Positions 1 to 8,666 of a stretch of 64,000 nt of DNA are shown here, piece by piece. The notes beneath the pieces are model-generated. The model ran no database searches, was not told the origin of the DNA, and saw nothing but the letters and a program-made list of their open reading frames with translations. The stretch's first letter is position 1. Every line of letters starts with the position of its first letter. Source of the DNA: Arthrobacter sp. cf158 (lineage in GTDB: Bacteria > Actinomycetota > Actinomycetes > Actinomycetales > Micrococcaceae). Location: NCBI RefSeq assembly GCF_900106835.1, contig NZ_FNNR01000006.1, forward strand, positions 62,001 through 126,000, written 5' to 3'. Both the position numbers and the translations under genes were made by a program.

Positions 1-812
1 TAGCGGTTTCCGAGCTGCTGTCGCGGCAACGGCTGGAGCGGGAGCGCGATGCCCGGCACAGGATTGCCTTGCTGGGCGAACTGATCGACAACGCCGGGAC
101 TGTCAGCCCACCCTTCAGGGCCAGGGCATTGGAGCTGGGCTGGACCCTGGACGGATTCCACATAGCGTTCCGGGTGATCACCCGCCAGCCAGTGGACCTG
201 GTGGCCCGAAAACCGGATCTGGACCGCGCCCTGATCCGCGAGAAGATCGAGGCTGCCACAGTTGAGCAATCCGACGGCTGGGCAGGGTGGATCTCCTTTC
301 CCTCCAAACCAGACCCGGCCGAAGTCAGTAAAATCAGCAACGCCCTCCGCAGGGCCCAGCGGGAACTGGCGTCCACTGTTGCCACTCAATTCGGAGTGGG
401 AAGAATGCAGGCGCAGCCCGAAGGGATCGTCCGCTCCCTCGAGGAAGCCAACGACGCCGCACGCATCGCCGGGGCACGGGAGAACTCCGGCTATTTTGTC
501 CACGTGGACAGATTGGATATGGCCCAGCTGCTCCTGATCTGGACCCGCACTGATACGTTCCGTCCGGCGGCCCGGGAGCTCCTGGCTCCGCTCCTCAAAG
601 CCGGGCCCGAACTCCTTCAGACCCTCACCACATTCCTGGACTGCGAGTCTTCCCTGACCGAAACCGCAGCGATCCTGAATGTTCACCGCAACACGGTCAG
701 TGATCGCATCAGGCGGATCCAATCACTCATCGCCATCAACCTGGAGGACCCGGAGGCCCGGCTGGCGCTGCAGTTGGCGTGCCGGAGTTTGCTGATGGAT
801 AAGCCGGACTAG
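1..812 (+). CDS. PucR/CdaR-type transcriptional regulator, C-terminal part (5' end outside window)
   Basis: The reading frame is open from base 3, before the first usable start codon, so the gene begins upstream of the window and only about 270 C-terminal residues are seen. The end of the protein (around 655-735) has the sequence LTETAAILNVHRNTVSDRI, which is the helix-turn-helix of the PucR C-terminal family: 'L..TA..L.VHRNTV..R...I'. The preceding region resembles the GGDEF-like linker found in PucR/CdaR regulators. Such proteins activate catabolic genes (purine, sugar-diacid or amine use). The regulated gene cannot be named because the upstream neighbour is not in view. It stops 14 bases before a convergent gene. 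Confidence 0.8.
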   Translation, partial: AVSELLSRQRLERERDARHRIALLGELIDNAGTVSPPFRARALELGWTLDGFHIAFRVITRQPVDLVARKPDLDRALIREKIEAATVEQSDGWAGWISFPSKPDPAEVSKISNALRRAQRELASTVATQFGVGRMQAQPEGIVRSLEEANDAARIAGARENSGYFVHVDRLDMAQLLLIWTRTDTFRPAARELLAPLLKAGPELLQTLTTFLDCESSLTETAAILNVHRNTVSDRIRRIQSLIAINLEDPEARLALQLACRSLLMDKPD

Positions 813-825
813 GTCTTCCCGGCGC

Positions 826-1269
826 CTACTTCTTCCCGGCCTTCAAATCCGACACCACTTTCGCGATGCGCCGGGCACGGGTTTCCTCCGTTTTGGCATC
901 CCCGATCGGCTCCACATATCTCCGCTGGCTGCTGTAATTCAGGGTCTCGTAAAAGGCCTTCGCCTGCGGCTCCTCGTGGAGCGCGGCCGCCAAGTCCTCC
1001 GGAACCTCAATGATGCGCGGCTGGGTGTCCACTTCCAGGTCCACCTCGATGGTGTCTCCTGCAGCAGCGCCGGTGAGTTCGCGGTTGGCGGAGCTGACGC
1101 CCACCATGTACTTGCCGCCCATCACGGCGATGCTGCTGCGATAACTCCGGCCGTTGATGGTCACCACCACGGGAGGCCGTTTGCCGGCGCCCAGCCCGTC
1201 AACAATCTGGTCCGGAACTTCGATGCCCGCCTTGTTCCCATCGCCCACGATGGTCGTAGTGAATTTCAT
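826..1269 (-). CDS. YdeI/OmpD-associated family protein with DUF1905 domain
   Basis: 147 residues. The N-terminal ~90 residues form a beta-rich DUF1905 domain (MKFTTTIVGDG..., VVVTINGRSYRSSIAVMGG). The C-terminal ~50 residues carry the YdeI-like 'omdd' helix region (VPEDLAAALHEEPQAKAFYETL, then SSQRRYVEPIGDAKTEETRARRI). This combination is common as a small cytoplasmic stand-alone protein in Actinobacteria. Its biochemical role is not settled; family names refer to bacteriocin protection. No clear Shine-Dalgarno precedes the ATG, so a leaderless transcript is possible. It is divergent from the DUF2630 gene. Confidence 0.75.
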   Translation of the reverse strand: MKFTTTIVGDGNKAGIEVPDQIVDGLGAGKRPPVVVTINGRSYRSSIAVMGGKYMVGVSSANRELTGAAAGDTIEVDLEVDTQPRIIEVPEDLAAALHEEPQAKAFYETLNYSSQRRYVEPIGDAKTEETRARRIAKVVSDLKAGKK

Positions 1270-1362
1270 GAGCCAAGTATGCCGGTGGCCACCCGTAGAC
1301 GCACCCCACCAGCAGGACTACGTTCGAGATAGCCCTGCAAACCTCGCAAAGGAGTCAAAGCC

Positions 1363-1599
1363 ATGGACAACCAGGATCTCTTGGAACACATACAGTCGCT
1401 GGTGGAAGAAGAGCACCGTCTCCGCGACGCAGCCGGCACAGGGACGGGCGATGAGACCGCCCGCCTTGCCCACCTGGAAGCCCAACTCGACCAGTGCTGG
1501 GACCTGCTGCGCCAACGGCGGGCCAAGAAGGACGCCGGTGGGAACCCGGACGACGCCTCAGCCCGAAGCGTTAACGAGGTTGAGGGCTACCGGCAGTAA
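1363..1599 (+). CDS. DUF2630 family protein
   Basis: A 78-residue, very hydrophilic, largely helical protein starting MDNQDLLEHIQSLVEEEHRL, with the typical 'LE.QLDQCWDLLRQRRA' centre and an 'EVEGYRQ' end that mark DUF2630. The start is well supported by AAAGGAG about eight bases before ATG. The family is small, actinobacterial and of unknown function. It converges on the glycerate kinase gene with no space between them (stop codons at 1599 and 1600). Confidence 0.8.
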   Translation: MDNQDLLEHIQSLVEEEHRLRDAAGTGTGDETARLAHLEAQLDQCWDLLRQRRAKKDAGGNPDDASARSVNEVEGYRQ

Positions 1600-2742
1600 T
1601 TAGGCTCCTTCAAGTACCTGGCTGGTGGCCCACGCCAGGTACTTGGCAGCGTTAGCCACGGCGTCGGCAACGTCCGGGAGGCCATCTTTGCGCTGCGCCA
1701 CGTCCAGCAACTGGGCTGCAGCAACAATGCCGTGCTTCGCCAGATCTTCAGGCGTGACTGTGATGCGTCCAGCCACCGCGATGACGGGAATGCCGTGCAC
1801 ACTCGCAGCATCGGCAAGCGCAATGGGTGCCTTGCCGGTGAGCGACTGCTCGTCCATGGAACCCTCGCCGGTGATCACCAAATCTGCATCGCCCAAGTGC
1901 TGCGCGAGGCCAGTGAGTCCGGCCACCAGCGCAAAGCCGCCTTCCAGCGCAGCGTCAGTGAAAGCCAGGAACGACGCCGGGAACCCACCTGCCGCTCCGG
2001 CTCCCGGTACGTTCACATCGCGGCCGGCGGCCTCCCGAAGGAGCGACGCCCAATTGCGGAGACCGGCGTCGAGCTTCTCAACGGCGTCCTCATCGGCACC
2101 CTTCTGGGGGCCGAAAACATGCGCGGCACCTTCCGGTCCGTACAGCGGGTTTTGGACGTCGACGGCGATCCGGAACTTCACGGCCGAAAGTCGCGGATCC
2201 AGCTCGGAAACATCCAAGGCAACGACGTCGATGAGCGAACCTCCGCCGAGGGGCACCACGTTTCCGGCCGCATCAAGGGGTTTGAGTCCCAAGGCACGCA
2301 ACGCGCCGCTGCCGGCGTCTGACATTGCCGAGCCGCCCAGGCCCAGCACGATCTCCGTGGCACCGGCGTCGAGCGCCGCGGCGATCAGCTGGCCGCAGCC
2401 GTAGCTATGGGCGCGAAGCGAGTTCTCCGGAGTAGGTTCCATATGAGCCAGGCCGGAAGCCATCGCGGTCTCGATCACAGCGCTGGCCCCACCAAACGCA
2501 TCCTTGCGGATCGCCCAGGAAGCACCAACAGGCTTAAGAATGGGGCCCACCACTGCGTTGTTCCGCTCCTCGTAACCTGCGGCGATGGCGGCATCCAGGG
2601 TGCCTTCGCCGCCGTCGGCAACCGGGAACTGGGTGGTCACGGCATCCGGGTAAACGCGGAGGGCACCTTCGGCCATGGCTGACGCGGCTTCGGCGGCGGT
2701 CAGTGATCCCTTGAACTTGTCCGGGGCGATGAGGATACGCAT
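1600..2742 (-). CDS. glxK: glycerate kinase
   Basis: 380 residues, the normal length for the GarK/GlxK family. It starts MRILIAPDKFKGSLTAAEAA and contains the family signatures VADGGEGTLDA (around residue 44), GLGGSAMSDAGSGAL (around 135) and TGEGSMDEQSLTGKAP (around 290). The enzyme phosphorylates D-glycerate with ATP to 2-phosphoglycerate (sometimes 3-phosphoglycerate), feeding glyoxylate and sugar-acid breakdown into glycolysis. No glyoxylate carboligase or tartronate semialdehyde reductase lies next to it. A D-2-hydroxyacid dehydrogenase is upstream on the same strand (58-base gap), which could supply or drain hydroxypyruvate/glycerate; that link is inference. Confidence 0.88.
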   Translation of the reverse strand: MRILIAPDKFKGSLTAAEAASAMAEGALRVYPDAVTTQFPVADGGEGTLDAAIAAGYEERNNAVVGPILKPVGASWAIRKDAFGGASAVIETAMASGLAHMEPTPENSLRAHSYGCGQLIAAALDAGATEIVLGLGGSAMSDAGSGALRALGLKPLDAAGNVVPLGGGSLIDVVALDVSELDPRLSAVKFRIAVDVQNPLYGPEGAAHVFGPQKGADEDAVEKLDAGLRNWASLLREAAGRDVNVPGAGAAGGFPASFLAFTDAALEGGFALVAGLTGLAQHLGDADLVITGEGSMDEQSLTGKAPIALADAASVHGIPVIAVAGRITVTPEDLAKHGIVAAAQLLDVAQRKDGLPDVADAVANAAKYLAWATSQVLEGA

Positions 2743-2799
2743 GGACCCATCTTGCCAGCTTTGCTCGGAAAGCGCTTGCCCAGCGCGTAATGAAGTGAA

Positions 2800-3762
2800 C
2801 TACCCGTTGATGACCCGCACCGGCGCCCCTTCAATCCACGCCTTCACATCCTCGAATGCACCACCGTAGAACTGCCGGTAGCTCTCGTGAGTCACATAGC
2901 CGGTGTGAGGCGACAGCACGGTCCGCGAAGAATGCAGCAGCGCGTGCCCGGCCGGCAGGGGTTCCTCGTCGAAGACGTCCAAGGCTGCGCCACGGATCCA
3001 GCCCTCCTCAAGGGCCTGGATGAGCGCGGCTTCATCCACCAGGGGTCCCCGTGCGGTATTGACCAACACGCCATCAGGGCCCAGGAGTCGCAGCTCCTTC
3101 GCACCGACAATCCCCTCCGTCCGCTCAGACAAGCGCAAGTGCAGCGTGACGACGTCGGACTCGCGGAACAGCTCCTCTTTGCCTACCTTGCGGGCACCCG
3201 CAGCGTGGGCCGCTTCTGCGGTCAGGTTCTGGCTCCATGCCACCACGTCCATCCCGAAGGCTTTGGCGTACCCCGCCATCCGCTGGCCAATCTTGCCCAG
3301 GCCAACAATCCCGAGAGTCTTGCCCTCGAGTTCAAACCCCACCCTGCTCTGCCACTCACCGGCCCGCAGTGAGTTCTCCTCCACCACCACGTTCCTCGCG
3401 AACGCCAACAGGAGCGCCCATGTCAGTTCCGGAGCCGCGGCCGGAGAGCCCCCCGTTCCGCACACCACAATGCCCCGCTCCGACGCCGCATCGAGATCGA
3501 TCGCCGCATTCGCCATGCCCGTTGTCACCAGGAGCTTCAGATTGGGCAACGACTCGAGGACGCGCTGCGGGAATCGGGTCCTTTCGCGCATCGCCACAAT
3601 GATGTCGAACGGTGCCAAGGCGGCCACAGCTTGCTCTTCCGAGACGAAAGGTGCGCTGAAAACGCTGACCTTCACGCCGTCGTCGAGCAGTGAATCCCAG
3701 GGGGCATAGTCCCCTGCCACTTGCTGGTAGTCATCAAGGATGGCCAAACGGAATCGGGTCAC
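2800..3762 (-). CDS. D-2-hydroxyacid dehydrogenase (NAD-dependent)
   Basis: 320 residues from the GTG at 3762, which has GAGGAG eight bases upstream. A longer open frame upstream (to 3879) would overlap the divergent glycosidase and has no family similarity. The protein starts TRFRLAILDDYQ and shows the NAD-binding motif GLGKIGQRMAGYAKAFGMDV in the middle, the catalytic Arg region (NTARGPLVDE), the Glu region (DVFDEEPLP) and the catalytic His in LSPHTGYVTHES. This is the phosphoglycerate/hydroxypyruvate reductase superfamily; the substrate cannot be fixed from sequence. The downstream glycerate kinase suggests hydroxypyruvate or glyoxylate reduction. Confidence 0.85.
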   Translation of the reverse strand: MTRFRLAILDDYQQVAGDYAPWDSLLDDGVKVSVFSAPFVSEEQAVAALAPFDIIVAMRERTRFPQRVLESLPNLKLLVTTGMANAAIDLDAASERGIVVCGTGGSPAAAPELTWALLLAFARNVVVEENSLRAGEWQSRVGFELEGKTLGIVGLGKIGQRMAGYAKAFGMDVVAWSQNLTAEAAHAAGARKVGKEELFRESDVVTLHLRLSERTEGIVGAKELRLLGPDGVLVNTARGPLVDEAALIQALEEGWIRGAALDVFDEEPLPAGHALLHSSRTVLSPHTGYVTHESYRQFYGGAFEDVKAWIEGAPVRVING

Positions 3763-3825
3763 GTCAATCTCTCCTCGCGCGGCGGCTGGTGGTACTGAAC
3801 ACCATCTCACGTTAGGTTTTTGAGT

Positions 3826-5640
3826 GTGAGCCAAAATGTGACCTCCACCATACCCAAGCCCGAGCACCCCAGCCCACAACTGGTCCGCGACAAGTGGATG
3901 AACCTCAACGGCACCTGGGGATTTGAAATCGACGCCGGGGACTCCGGCCTGGAGCGCGGGCTCACCACCCGCGAACTGAACAACAGTATTCTGGTGCCGT
4001 TCGCGCCGGAATCAGTGCTTTCAGGGATCGGGAACGTTGATTTCATGGAAGCCGTTTGGTATCGCCGGATGGTCACCATTCCGCAGGAGTGGTCCGGCCA
4101 CAGCGTGCTGCTGCACTTCGGCGCCGTGGATCACGACGCCACGGTGTGGGTGAACGGGATTGAGGTTGCCCGGCACCGGGGCGGATTTACGCCGTTTACC
4201 GCAGATTTGGGCGGTGTAGTGGAGCCCGGCGCGGACGCTGTGATTGTTGTCCGTGCCAGGGATTCCCGGCACGAGCTGCAAGCACGCGGCAAGCAGGCAA
4301 CCTGGTACAACAACACGCACTGCCAGTACACCCGCACCACCGGAATCTGGCAGACGGTGTGGATGGAGGCCGTTCCCGAGGTCTACATCGAACGCCTCCG
4401 CATGACCCCCCATCTGGCGGACTCAAGCATCACGGTGGAGGTCCCGCTCAGCCAGAATCGGGTTGGGCACACGGTTTCTGCGGTCCTCACTGGTGGAACG
4501 GAAAGGATTGAGGCCTCTGCGCGGGCGGACCTGGATCTCACTCCGTCCCTCCGTCTCAGCATCCCAGCGGATTCCCTCCGCCCGTGGTCCATCCAAGACC
4601 CGTTCCTCTACGGCCTTGAAGTGACTGTGCGGGACGGTTCCGGAGAAGTTGTTGACCGGGTGGGCAGCTACGCGGCCGTGCGGTCGATAGCCCTGGACGG
4701 CAAGGTGGTCCGCATCAACGGCGAGGCCGTGTTCCAGCGTCTGGTCCTGGACCAGGGATACTGGCCGGAGTCGCTGATGACCTCGCCCGATGAAGGGGCG
4801 CTGGTCAAGGACATCGAGCTCTCCAAGGCCGCCGGATTCAACGGTGCCCGCCTGCACCAGAAGGTCTTTGAGGAGCGTTTTCTCTATCACGCGGACCGGC
4901 TGGGGTATCTCGTGTGGGGCGAGTTCGGCGACTGGGGCGTCTCGGGCAGCGGAACCGTAGGGCACAACCAGCAGCCGACGGCCAGCTTTGTTGCCCAGTG
5001 GCTGGAGGTGTTGCAACGCGACGTCAACCACCCGTCGATCATCGGCTGGTGCCCCCTGAACGAGACCCACCAGATTCTGCACGACCGCCTGACGGTGCTG
5101 GACGACGTCACCCAGGCAATGTTCCTGGCCACCAAGCTCGCGGACCCCACCCGGCCGGTCATCGACGCCTCCGGCTACGCGCATCGGATCCGCGGAACGG
5201 ACATCTACGATTCCCACTCCTACGAGCAAGACCCTGACCGTTTCCGCCTGGAACAGCAGGGCCTCGCCGAAGGGAAGCCGTATATCAACCGCAAAGCTGA
5301 CGGCGAAGAGTACTCCGTGCCCTACGCCGGCCAGCCGTACTTCGTCTCGGAGTTCGGCGGCATCTGGTGGAACGAAGAAGAAGCCCGGCAGGCAGCCGAG
5401 GGATCGGATGTGTCCACCTCCTGGGGCTACGGCCAGCGGGTCAGCAGCGAGGAAGAGTTCTACGCCCGCTTCGACGGTCTCTGCGGTGTCCTGCTGGAGA
5501 ACCCGGACATGTTCGGCTACTGCTACACCCAGCTAACGGACGTGTTCCAGGAGAAAAACGGCATCTTCACCTTCGATCGCACCAGCAAGTTCGATCTCGC
5601 CCGGATCCGCGCCAGCCAGCTGCGCCGGGATGGCCGTTAG
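3826..5640 (+). CDS. glycoside hydrolase family 2 protein
   Basis: 604 residues from GTG 3826 (an in-frame TTG lies at 3820). The N-terminal ~170 residues are the jelly-roll sugar-binding domain (NLNGTWGFEIDAG; VWVNGIEVARHRGGFTPF), followed by an immunoglobulin-like domain (~180-285) and a TIM-barrel (~285-604). The acid/base Glu is in WCPLNETHQ (about residue 413) and the nucleophile Glu in FVSEFGG (about 509). It is shorter than LacZ and resembles beta-glucuronidase/beta-galactosidase-like GH2 enzymes. There is no signal peptide, so it is cytoplasmic. TAGGTT at 3813-3818 lies seven bases before GTG 3826, compatible with a leaderless transcript. Substrate is not determined. Confidence 0.85.
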   Translation: MSQNVTSTIPKPEHPSPQLVRDKWMNLNGTWGFEIDAGDSGLERGLTTRELNNSILVPFAPESVLSGIGNVDFMEAVWYRRMVTIPQEWSGHSVLLHFGAVDHDATVWVNGIEVARHRGGFTPFTADLGGVVEPGADAVIVVRARDSRHELQARGKQATWYNNTHCQYTRTTGIWQTVWMEAVPEVYIERLRMTPHLADSSITVEVPLSQNRVGHTVSAVLTGGTERIEASARADLDLTPSLRLSIPADSLRPWSIQDPFLYGLEVTVRDGSGEVVDRVGSYAAVRSIALDGKVVRINGEAVFQRLVLDQGYWPESLMTSPDEGALVKDIELSKAAGFNGARLHQKVFEERFLYHADRLGYLVWGEFGDWGVSGSGTVGHNQQPTASFVAQWLEVLQRDVNHPSIIGWCPLNETHQILHDRLTVLDDVTQAMFLATKLADPTRPVIDASGYAHRIRGTDIYDSHSYEQDPDRFRLEQQGLAEGKPYINRKADGEEYSVPYAGQPYFVSEFGGIWWNEEEARQAAEGSDVSTSWGYGQRVSSEEEFYARFDGLCGVLLENPDMFGYCYTQLTDVFQEKNGIFTFDRTSKFDLARIRASQLRRDGR

Positions 5641-5669
5641 TTCCACCTCGCGGTGTACGCAGGAAGGGC

Positions 5670-6473
5670 CTAGACCCACCGGCCTCGGCGGACCAGGACT
5701 TCCTTAAGGAGGTCCAAGCGGTCTGACACGACTCCATCCACGCCCAGGTCCAGCAGGCGCTCCATCTCAGCGGGATCATTGATGGTCCACACATGCACCT
5801 GGAGGCCCAGCCGATGAGCCCGCCCGATGAATCCCGGAGTCACCACCCGGAACAGTCCGTAGCGAACGGGAACCTGGAAGACGTCGACGCCGGCAAGCAG
5901 TTTGCGCGCCAACGGAACCGGAAGCACGGGGCCAAGCAGGGCGAAAACGGCGGTCAAGGTGCTTCCAGCGGACGTGGCAACCGGGCGGGACAGGAGCTTC
6001 AGGACTGCCCGGCGGCGCCGGTCCGAGAAACTTGTGACCAGGACGCGATCATGGATCCCGTGCTTCTCAATGGCCTTGGCCATGGGGCCCACCGAGTTCC
6101 AGTCCTTGACGTCCAGGTTCAACCGGGCAGTCGGGAGCGCCGAAACAAGCTCATCAAACGTTGGGACCGGTTCAATCCCACCAATCCGGGCAGCGGAGAC
6201 TTCCGAGGCGGTCAGAGATGCAATATCCCCAGCCGAATCGGTCACGCGGTCCAGGGACGAGTCGTGAAAGACAAGCAGCACGCCGTCCGAGGTGGTGTGG
6301 ACATCCGTTTCAAGGTGCACGGTCCCCAGTTCCACTGCAGCTCTGAAAGCAGCCATGGAATTCTCCAGGCCGTCCAGCGAGAAACCACGGTGCGCGAAGG
6401 CCAAAGGGCCCACCGAACCGTCCTTGCGGAGGAAATAGGGCAGCGTCACACCCGTAGCGTAGCCGACGTGCAC
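5670..6473 (-). CDS. glycerophosphodiester phosphodiesterase
   Basis: 267 residues with the GDPD signature at the N-terminus: AFAHRGFSLDGLENSMAAF, then LETDVHTTSDGVLLVFHDSSLDR, which supply the metal-binding Glu/Asp and the two catalytic His. The C-terminus carries VHVWTINDPAEMERLLDLGVDGV, another typical block. The enzyme cleaves glycerophosphodiesters from phospholipid turnover to glycerol-3-phosphate and an alcohol. No signal peptide is seen, so it is probably cytoplasmic (UgpQ-like). The start is uncertain: GTG at 6473 gives eight more residues than GTG at 6449. It follows a small gene on the same strand by 14 bases and is probably cotranscribed. Confidence 0.85.
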   Translation of the reverse strand: MHVGYATGVTLPYFLRKDGSVGPLAFAHRGFSLDGLENSMAAFRAAVELGTVHLETDVHTTSDGVLLVFHDSSLDRVTDSAGDIASLTASEVSAARIGGIEPVPTFDELVSALPTARLNLDVKDWNSVGPMAKAIEKHGIHDRVLVTSFSDRRRRAVLKLLSRPVATSAGSTLTAVFALLGPVLPVPLARKLLAGVDVFQVPVRYGLFRVVTPGFIGRAHRLGLQVHVWTINDPAEMERLLDLGVDGVVSDRLDLLKEVLVRRGRWV

Positions 6474-6487
6474 CCCGATGAAGCGCG

Positions 6488-6736
6488 TCAGGCCTCGTGC
6501 GGAACTATCGCCACGCCGTCACTGACGTGCACCAGCGTCCGTCCGCGACCGCCGTCGAGCTCCACCCAAACCGCCGTGGCATCGCCGGTGACGGCGTCAA
6601 CAACGCCGGCCGATGCGTACCCCGGGGTGAGCGTGACGCTGACGCGGTCGCCCTGGCGCAGCGAGCGCCAGTGATGATCGGGTTCGATGCGCCGCAAAGG
6701 CGCCGTGTTGAAATCGTTGATCCTGCGCTTGGCCAT
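6488..6736 (-). CDS. small hypothetical protein (82 aa)
   Basis: MAKRRINDFNTAPLRRIEPD starts the protein and a strong CAGGGGGAAAC ribosome site precedes the ATG. The rest looks like a small beta-barrel (RQGDRVSVTLTPGYASAGVVDAV... AVWVELDGGRGRTLVHVSDGV), reminiscent of KOW/Tudor-like folds, but no family is recognised. It is the first gene of a likely two-gene unit with the glycerophosphodiesterase. Function unknown. Confidence 0.65.
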   Translation of the reverse strand: MAKRRINDFNTAPLRRIEPDHHWRSLRQGDRVSVTLTPGYASAGVVDAVTGDATAVWVELDGGRGRTLVHVSDGVAIVPHEA

Positions 6737-6870
6737 GTTTCCCCCTGCTAATCCGACTGGTAGACACGATGCGAACGGGTCCTTGGCTGGAAGCCTACGG
6801 AGGCAACGTGAACGCTGGTTGTATGGAGGCTGGGAAGCAGGTGACAGCCTGGTACTGCCAGACTAGGGAC

Positions 6871-7737
6871 ATGACTGTGTTGATTGCCGGATGCGGCGAC
6901 CTCGGAACGGAAGCCGGACTCCGCTTCGCCGCAGCTGGCCACCAGGTTGTGGGCCTGCGCCGGTCCCCGGAAAAACTGCCGCCTGAAATCCACGGCGTAT
7001 ACGCGGACCTTTCCAAGGGCGTGCCCCAACTGCCGGCAGATGTGGACATTGTTGTGGTGGCTGTGGCCGCCGATGCCTCCACTGAAGAGGCCTATCGCGC
7101 GGCCTACCTGAACGGTGTAAAGAACATCCTGGATGCGCTGGAGCGGCAATCCCTGGAACCGCGCCGGATCCTCTTCGTCTCCTCCACCGCCGTTTACAAG
7201 GATTCCGGCGGGGCTGTTGTGGACGAGTCGACCCCCACCGAGCCCACGCGTTTCAGCGGGAAGATCCTGGTAGAGGCCGAGGATTTGCTGTTCGCCCGAA
7301 CCCACGGCACAGCCACCCGGCCGATTTCCCTTCGGCTGGGCGGGATCTACGGGCCCGGACGCACCCGGCTGATAGACCAGGTCCGGACAGGCAAGGCCGT
7401 CATTCCGGCACAGCCCCGGCACACAAACCGTGTCCACCGGGACGATGCTGCGGCCATGATCGTCCACCTCACCACCATGGAACAGGTTCCGGATCCGGTG
7501 TACGTAGGTGTTGACGACTACCCGGCTGAGATGGGCGAGGTGATGCGGTTTCTCGCCGCTGGGATGGGATGCCCGGAACCCCCGACGGCGGAACCCGGCG
7601 GCGCGTCCGACGCCGGCCCCGGCGACAAGCGCTGTTCGAATGCGCTGTTGAGGGCGAGTGGCTTTGACTTCGCATTCCCCACCTTCGAGGAAGGGTACCG
7701 GGCCCTACTGGACGGTCAGGGCGTACGGCACCCGTGA
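6871..7737 (+). CDS. NAD(P)-binding epimerase/SDR-like protein
   Basis: 288 residues from ATG 6871. The open frame extends 34 codons upstream, but only from here does the Rossmann fold begin: TVLIAGCGDLGTEAGLRFAAAGHQV. Further blocks are VVAVAADASTEEAY, ILFVSSTAVYKDSGGAVVDE (the SDR Ser), and LRLGGIYGPGRTRLID. The usual YxxxK pair is not evident: Tyr of AVYKD has Lys directly after it, and the extended-SDR catalytic Tyr is replaced by a Phe region (RFSGKILVEAE, with the Lys kept). It is similar to YeeZ-like atypical SDRs. Function unknown. The following gene overlaps its stop by four bases (GTGA). Confidence 0.75.
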   Translation: MTVLIAGCGDLGTEAGLRFAAAGHQVVGLRRSPEKLPPEIHGVYADLSKGVPQLPADVDIVVVAVAADASTEEAYRAAYLNGVKNILDALERQSLEPRRILFVSSTAVYKDSGGAVVDESTPTEPTRFSGKILVEAEDLLFARTHGTATRPISLRLGGIYGPGRTRLIDQVRTGKAVIPAQPRHTNRVHRDDAAAMIVHLTTMEQVPDPVYVGVDDYPAEMGEVMRFLAAGMGCPEPPTAEPGGASDAGPGDKRCSNALLRASGFDFAFPTFEEGYRALLDGQGVRHP

Positions 7738-8666
7738 GCCGCCCTTCCCTTGCGGTGACACCGAACCTGGGTTGTTGGGGCCGGGCCTATTTTGCAGCAC
7801 AGGCCGTTGCGGGTCTGTGCTGGTGGGCGGCCGTGTTCCTTTCACCACCTGTCCGCGAAGCCACGCTCGGCCGCCTGGATCCACTGGCTGTTGCGGCCTT
7901 CGACATTCCGTTGTTCGTGGTTTGCTCGGCCGTCGCGGCGTTCGGCGTTAAGGCTGCGGCCGTGGTTGCTACCGGCTGGACCGCCGTCGTGGCTATTGCC
8001 CTGGCGGTCTTCGCCACGGTTTCTTCCGAGGCGGGCTTGGGTGTACTGATGATGCTCGCTGCTGCGGCCTGCTCGGCGGTTGCACTCTGCTGTGTCCTGC
8101 TGGGACGGCTTCCAACCGAGTGGATTGTCCGGGGCCCGTTCGCTTTCCGTCCCGCTGACGAGCAGCGCGGGGTTACAGCACATGTGGGCGCGACACTGGG
8201 ACAGATGGCCCTCTTTTGGGGCTTTTTCCTTCTGGTGGTCCCCGTGGTCATTTCGTGGCTGGAACAGCGATGGTTGGTGTCGCTCGCACTCCCACCGCTT
8301 TCCGGGGTTATCGGTGTGGGCATCCTGGTGCTGGCGAGCTGCCTGGGTGTCGCCTCCGCTGTGACAATGTCATCCCGTGGCAGTGGTACTCCGCTGCCAT
8401 CTGCCATGCCGAACCGTCTGGTCATTGCAGGTCCGTACCGTTGGGTTCGCAACCCGATGGCTGTCGCCGGCATCACCCAAGGCGTGGGAGTAGGCCTCAT
8501 TCTGGGCTCGTGGCTGGTCATCGCCTACGCCTTGATCGGCTCACTGTTGTGGAACTACGCCGTCCGGCCGCTTGAGGAAACAGACCTCGAAAACCGGTTT
8601 GGGGCCGAGTTCCGTCACTACCGCGATTCGGTTCGCTGCTGGATTCCCAGCGTCAGGCGAAACTAA
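7734..8666 (+). CDS. membrane protein with isoprenylcysteine methyltransferase-like C-terminus
   Basis: 310 residues with about seven hydrophobic segments. The C-terminal 90 residues (LVIAGPYRWVRNPMAVAGI ... GSLLWNYAVRPLEETDLENRFGAEFRHYRDSVRCW) match the ICMT/PEMT-like membrane methyltransferase block, with RNPM and the 'EE..L...FG..Y..Y' motif. That fold binds S-adenosylmethionine and methylates lipids or small hydrophobic acceptors. The N-terminal half has no recognised domain. It is translationally coupled to the SDR gene by a 4-base overlap. Its stop codon overlaps the stop of the convergent HAD gene. Confidence 0.65.
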   Translation: MSRPSLAVTPNLGCWGRAYFAAQAVAGLCWWAAVFLSPPVREATLGRLDPLAVAAFDIPLFVVCSAVAAFGVKAAAVVATGWTAVVAIALAVFATVSSEAGLGVLMMLAAAACSAVALCCVLLGRLPTEWIVRGPFAFRPADEQRGVTAHVGATLGQMALFWGFFLLVVPVVISWLEQRWLVSLALPPLSGVIGVGILVLASCLGVASAVTMSSRGSGTPLPSAMPNRLVIAGPYRWVRNPMAVAGITQGVGVGLILGSWLVIAYALIGSLLWNYAVRPLEETDLENRFGAEFRHYRDSVRCWIPSVRRN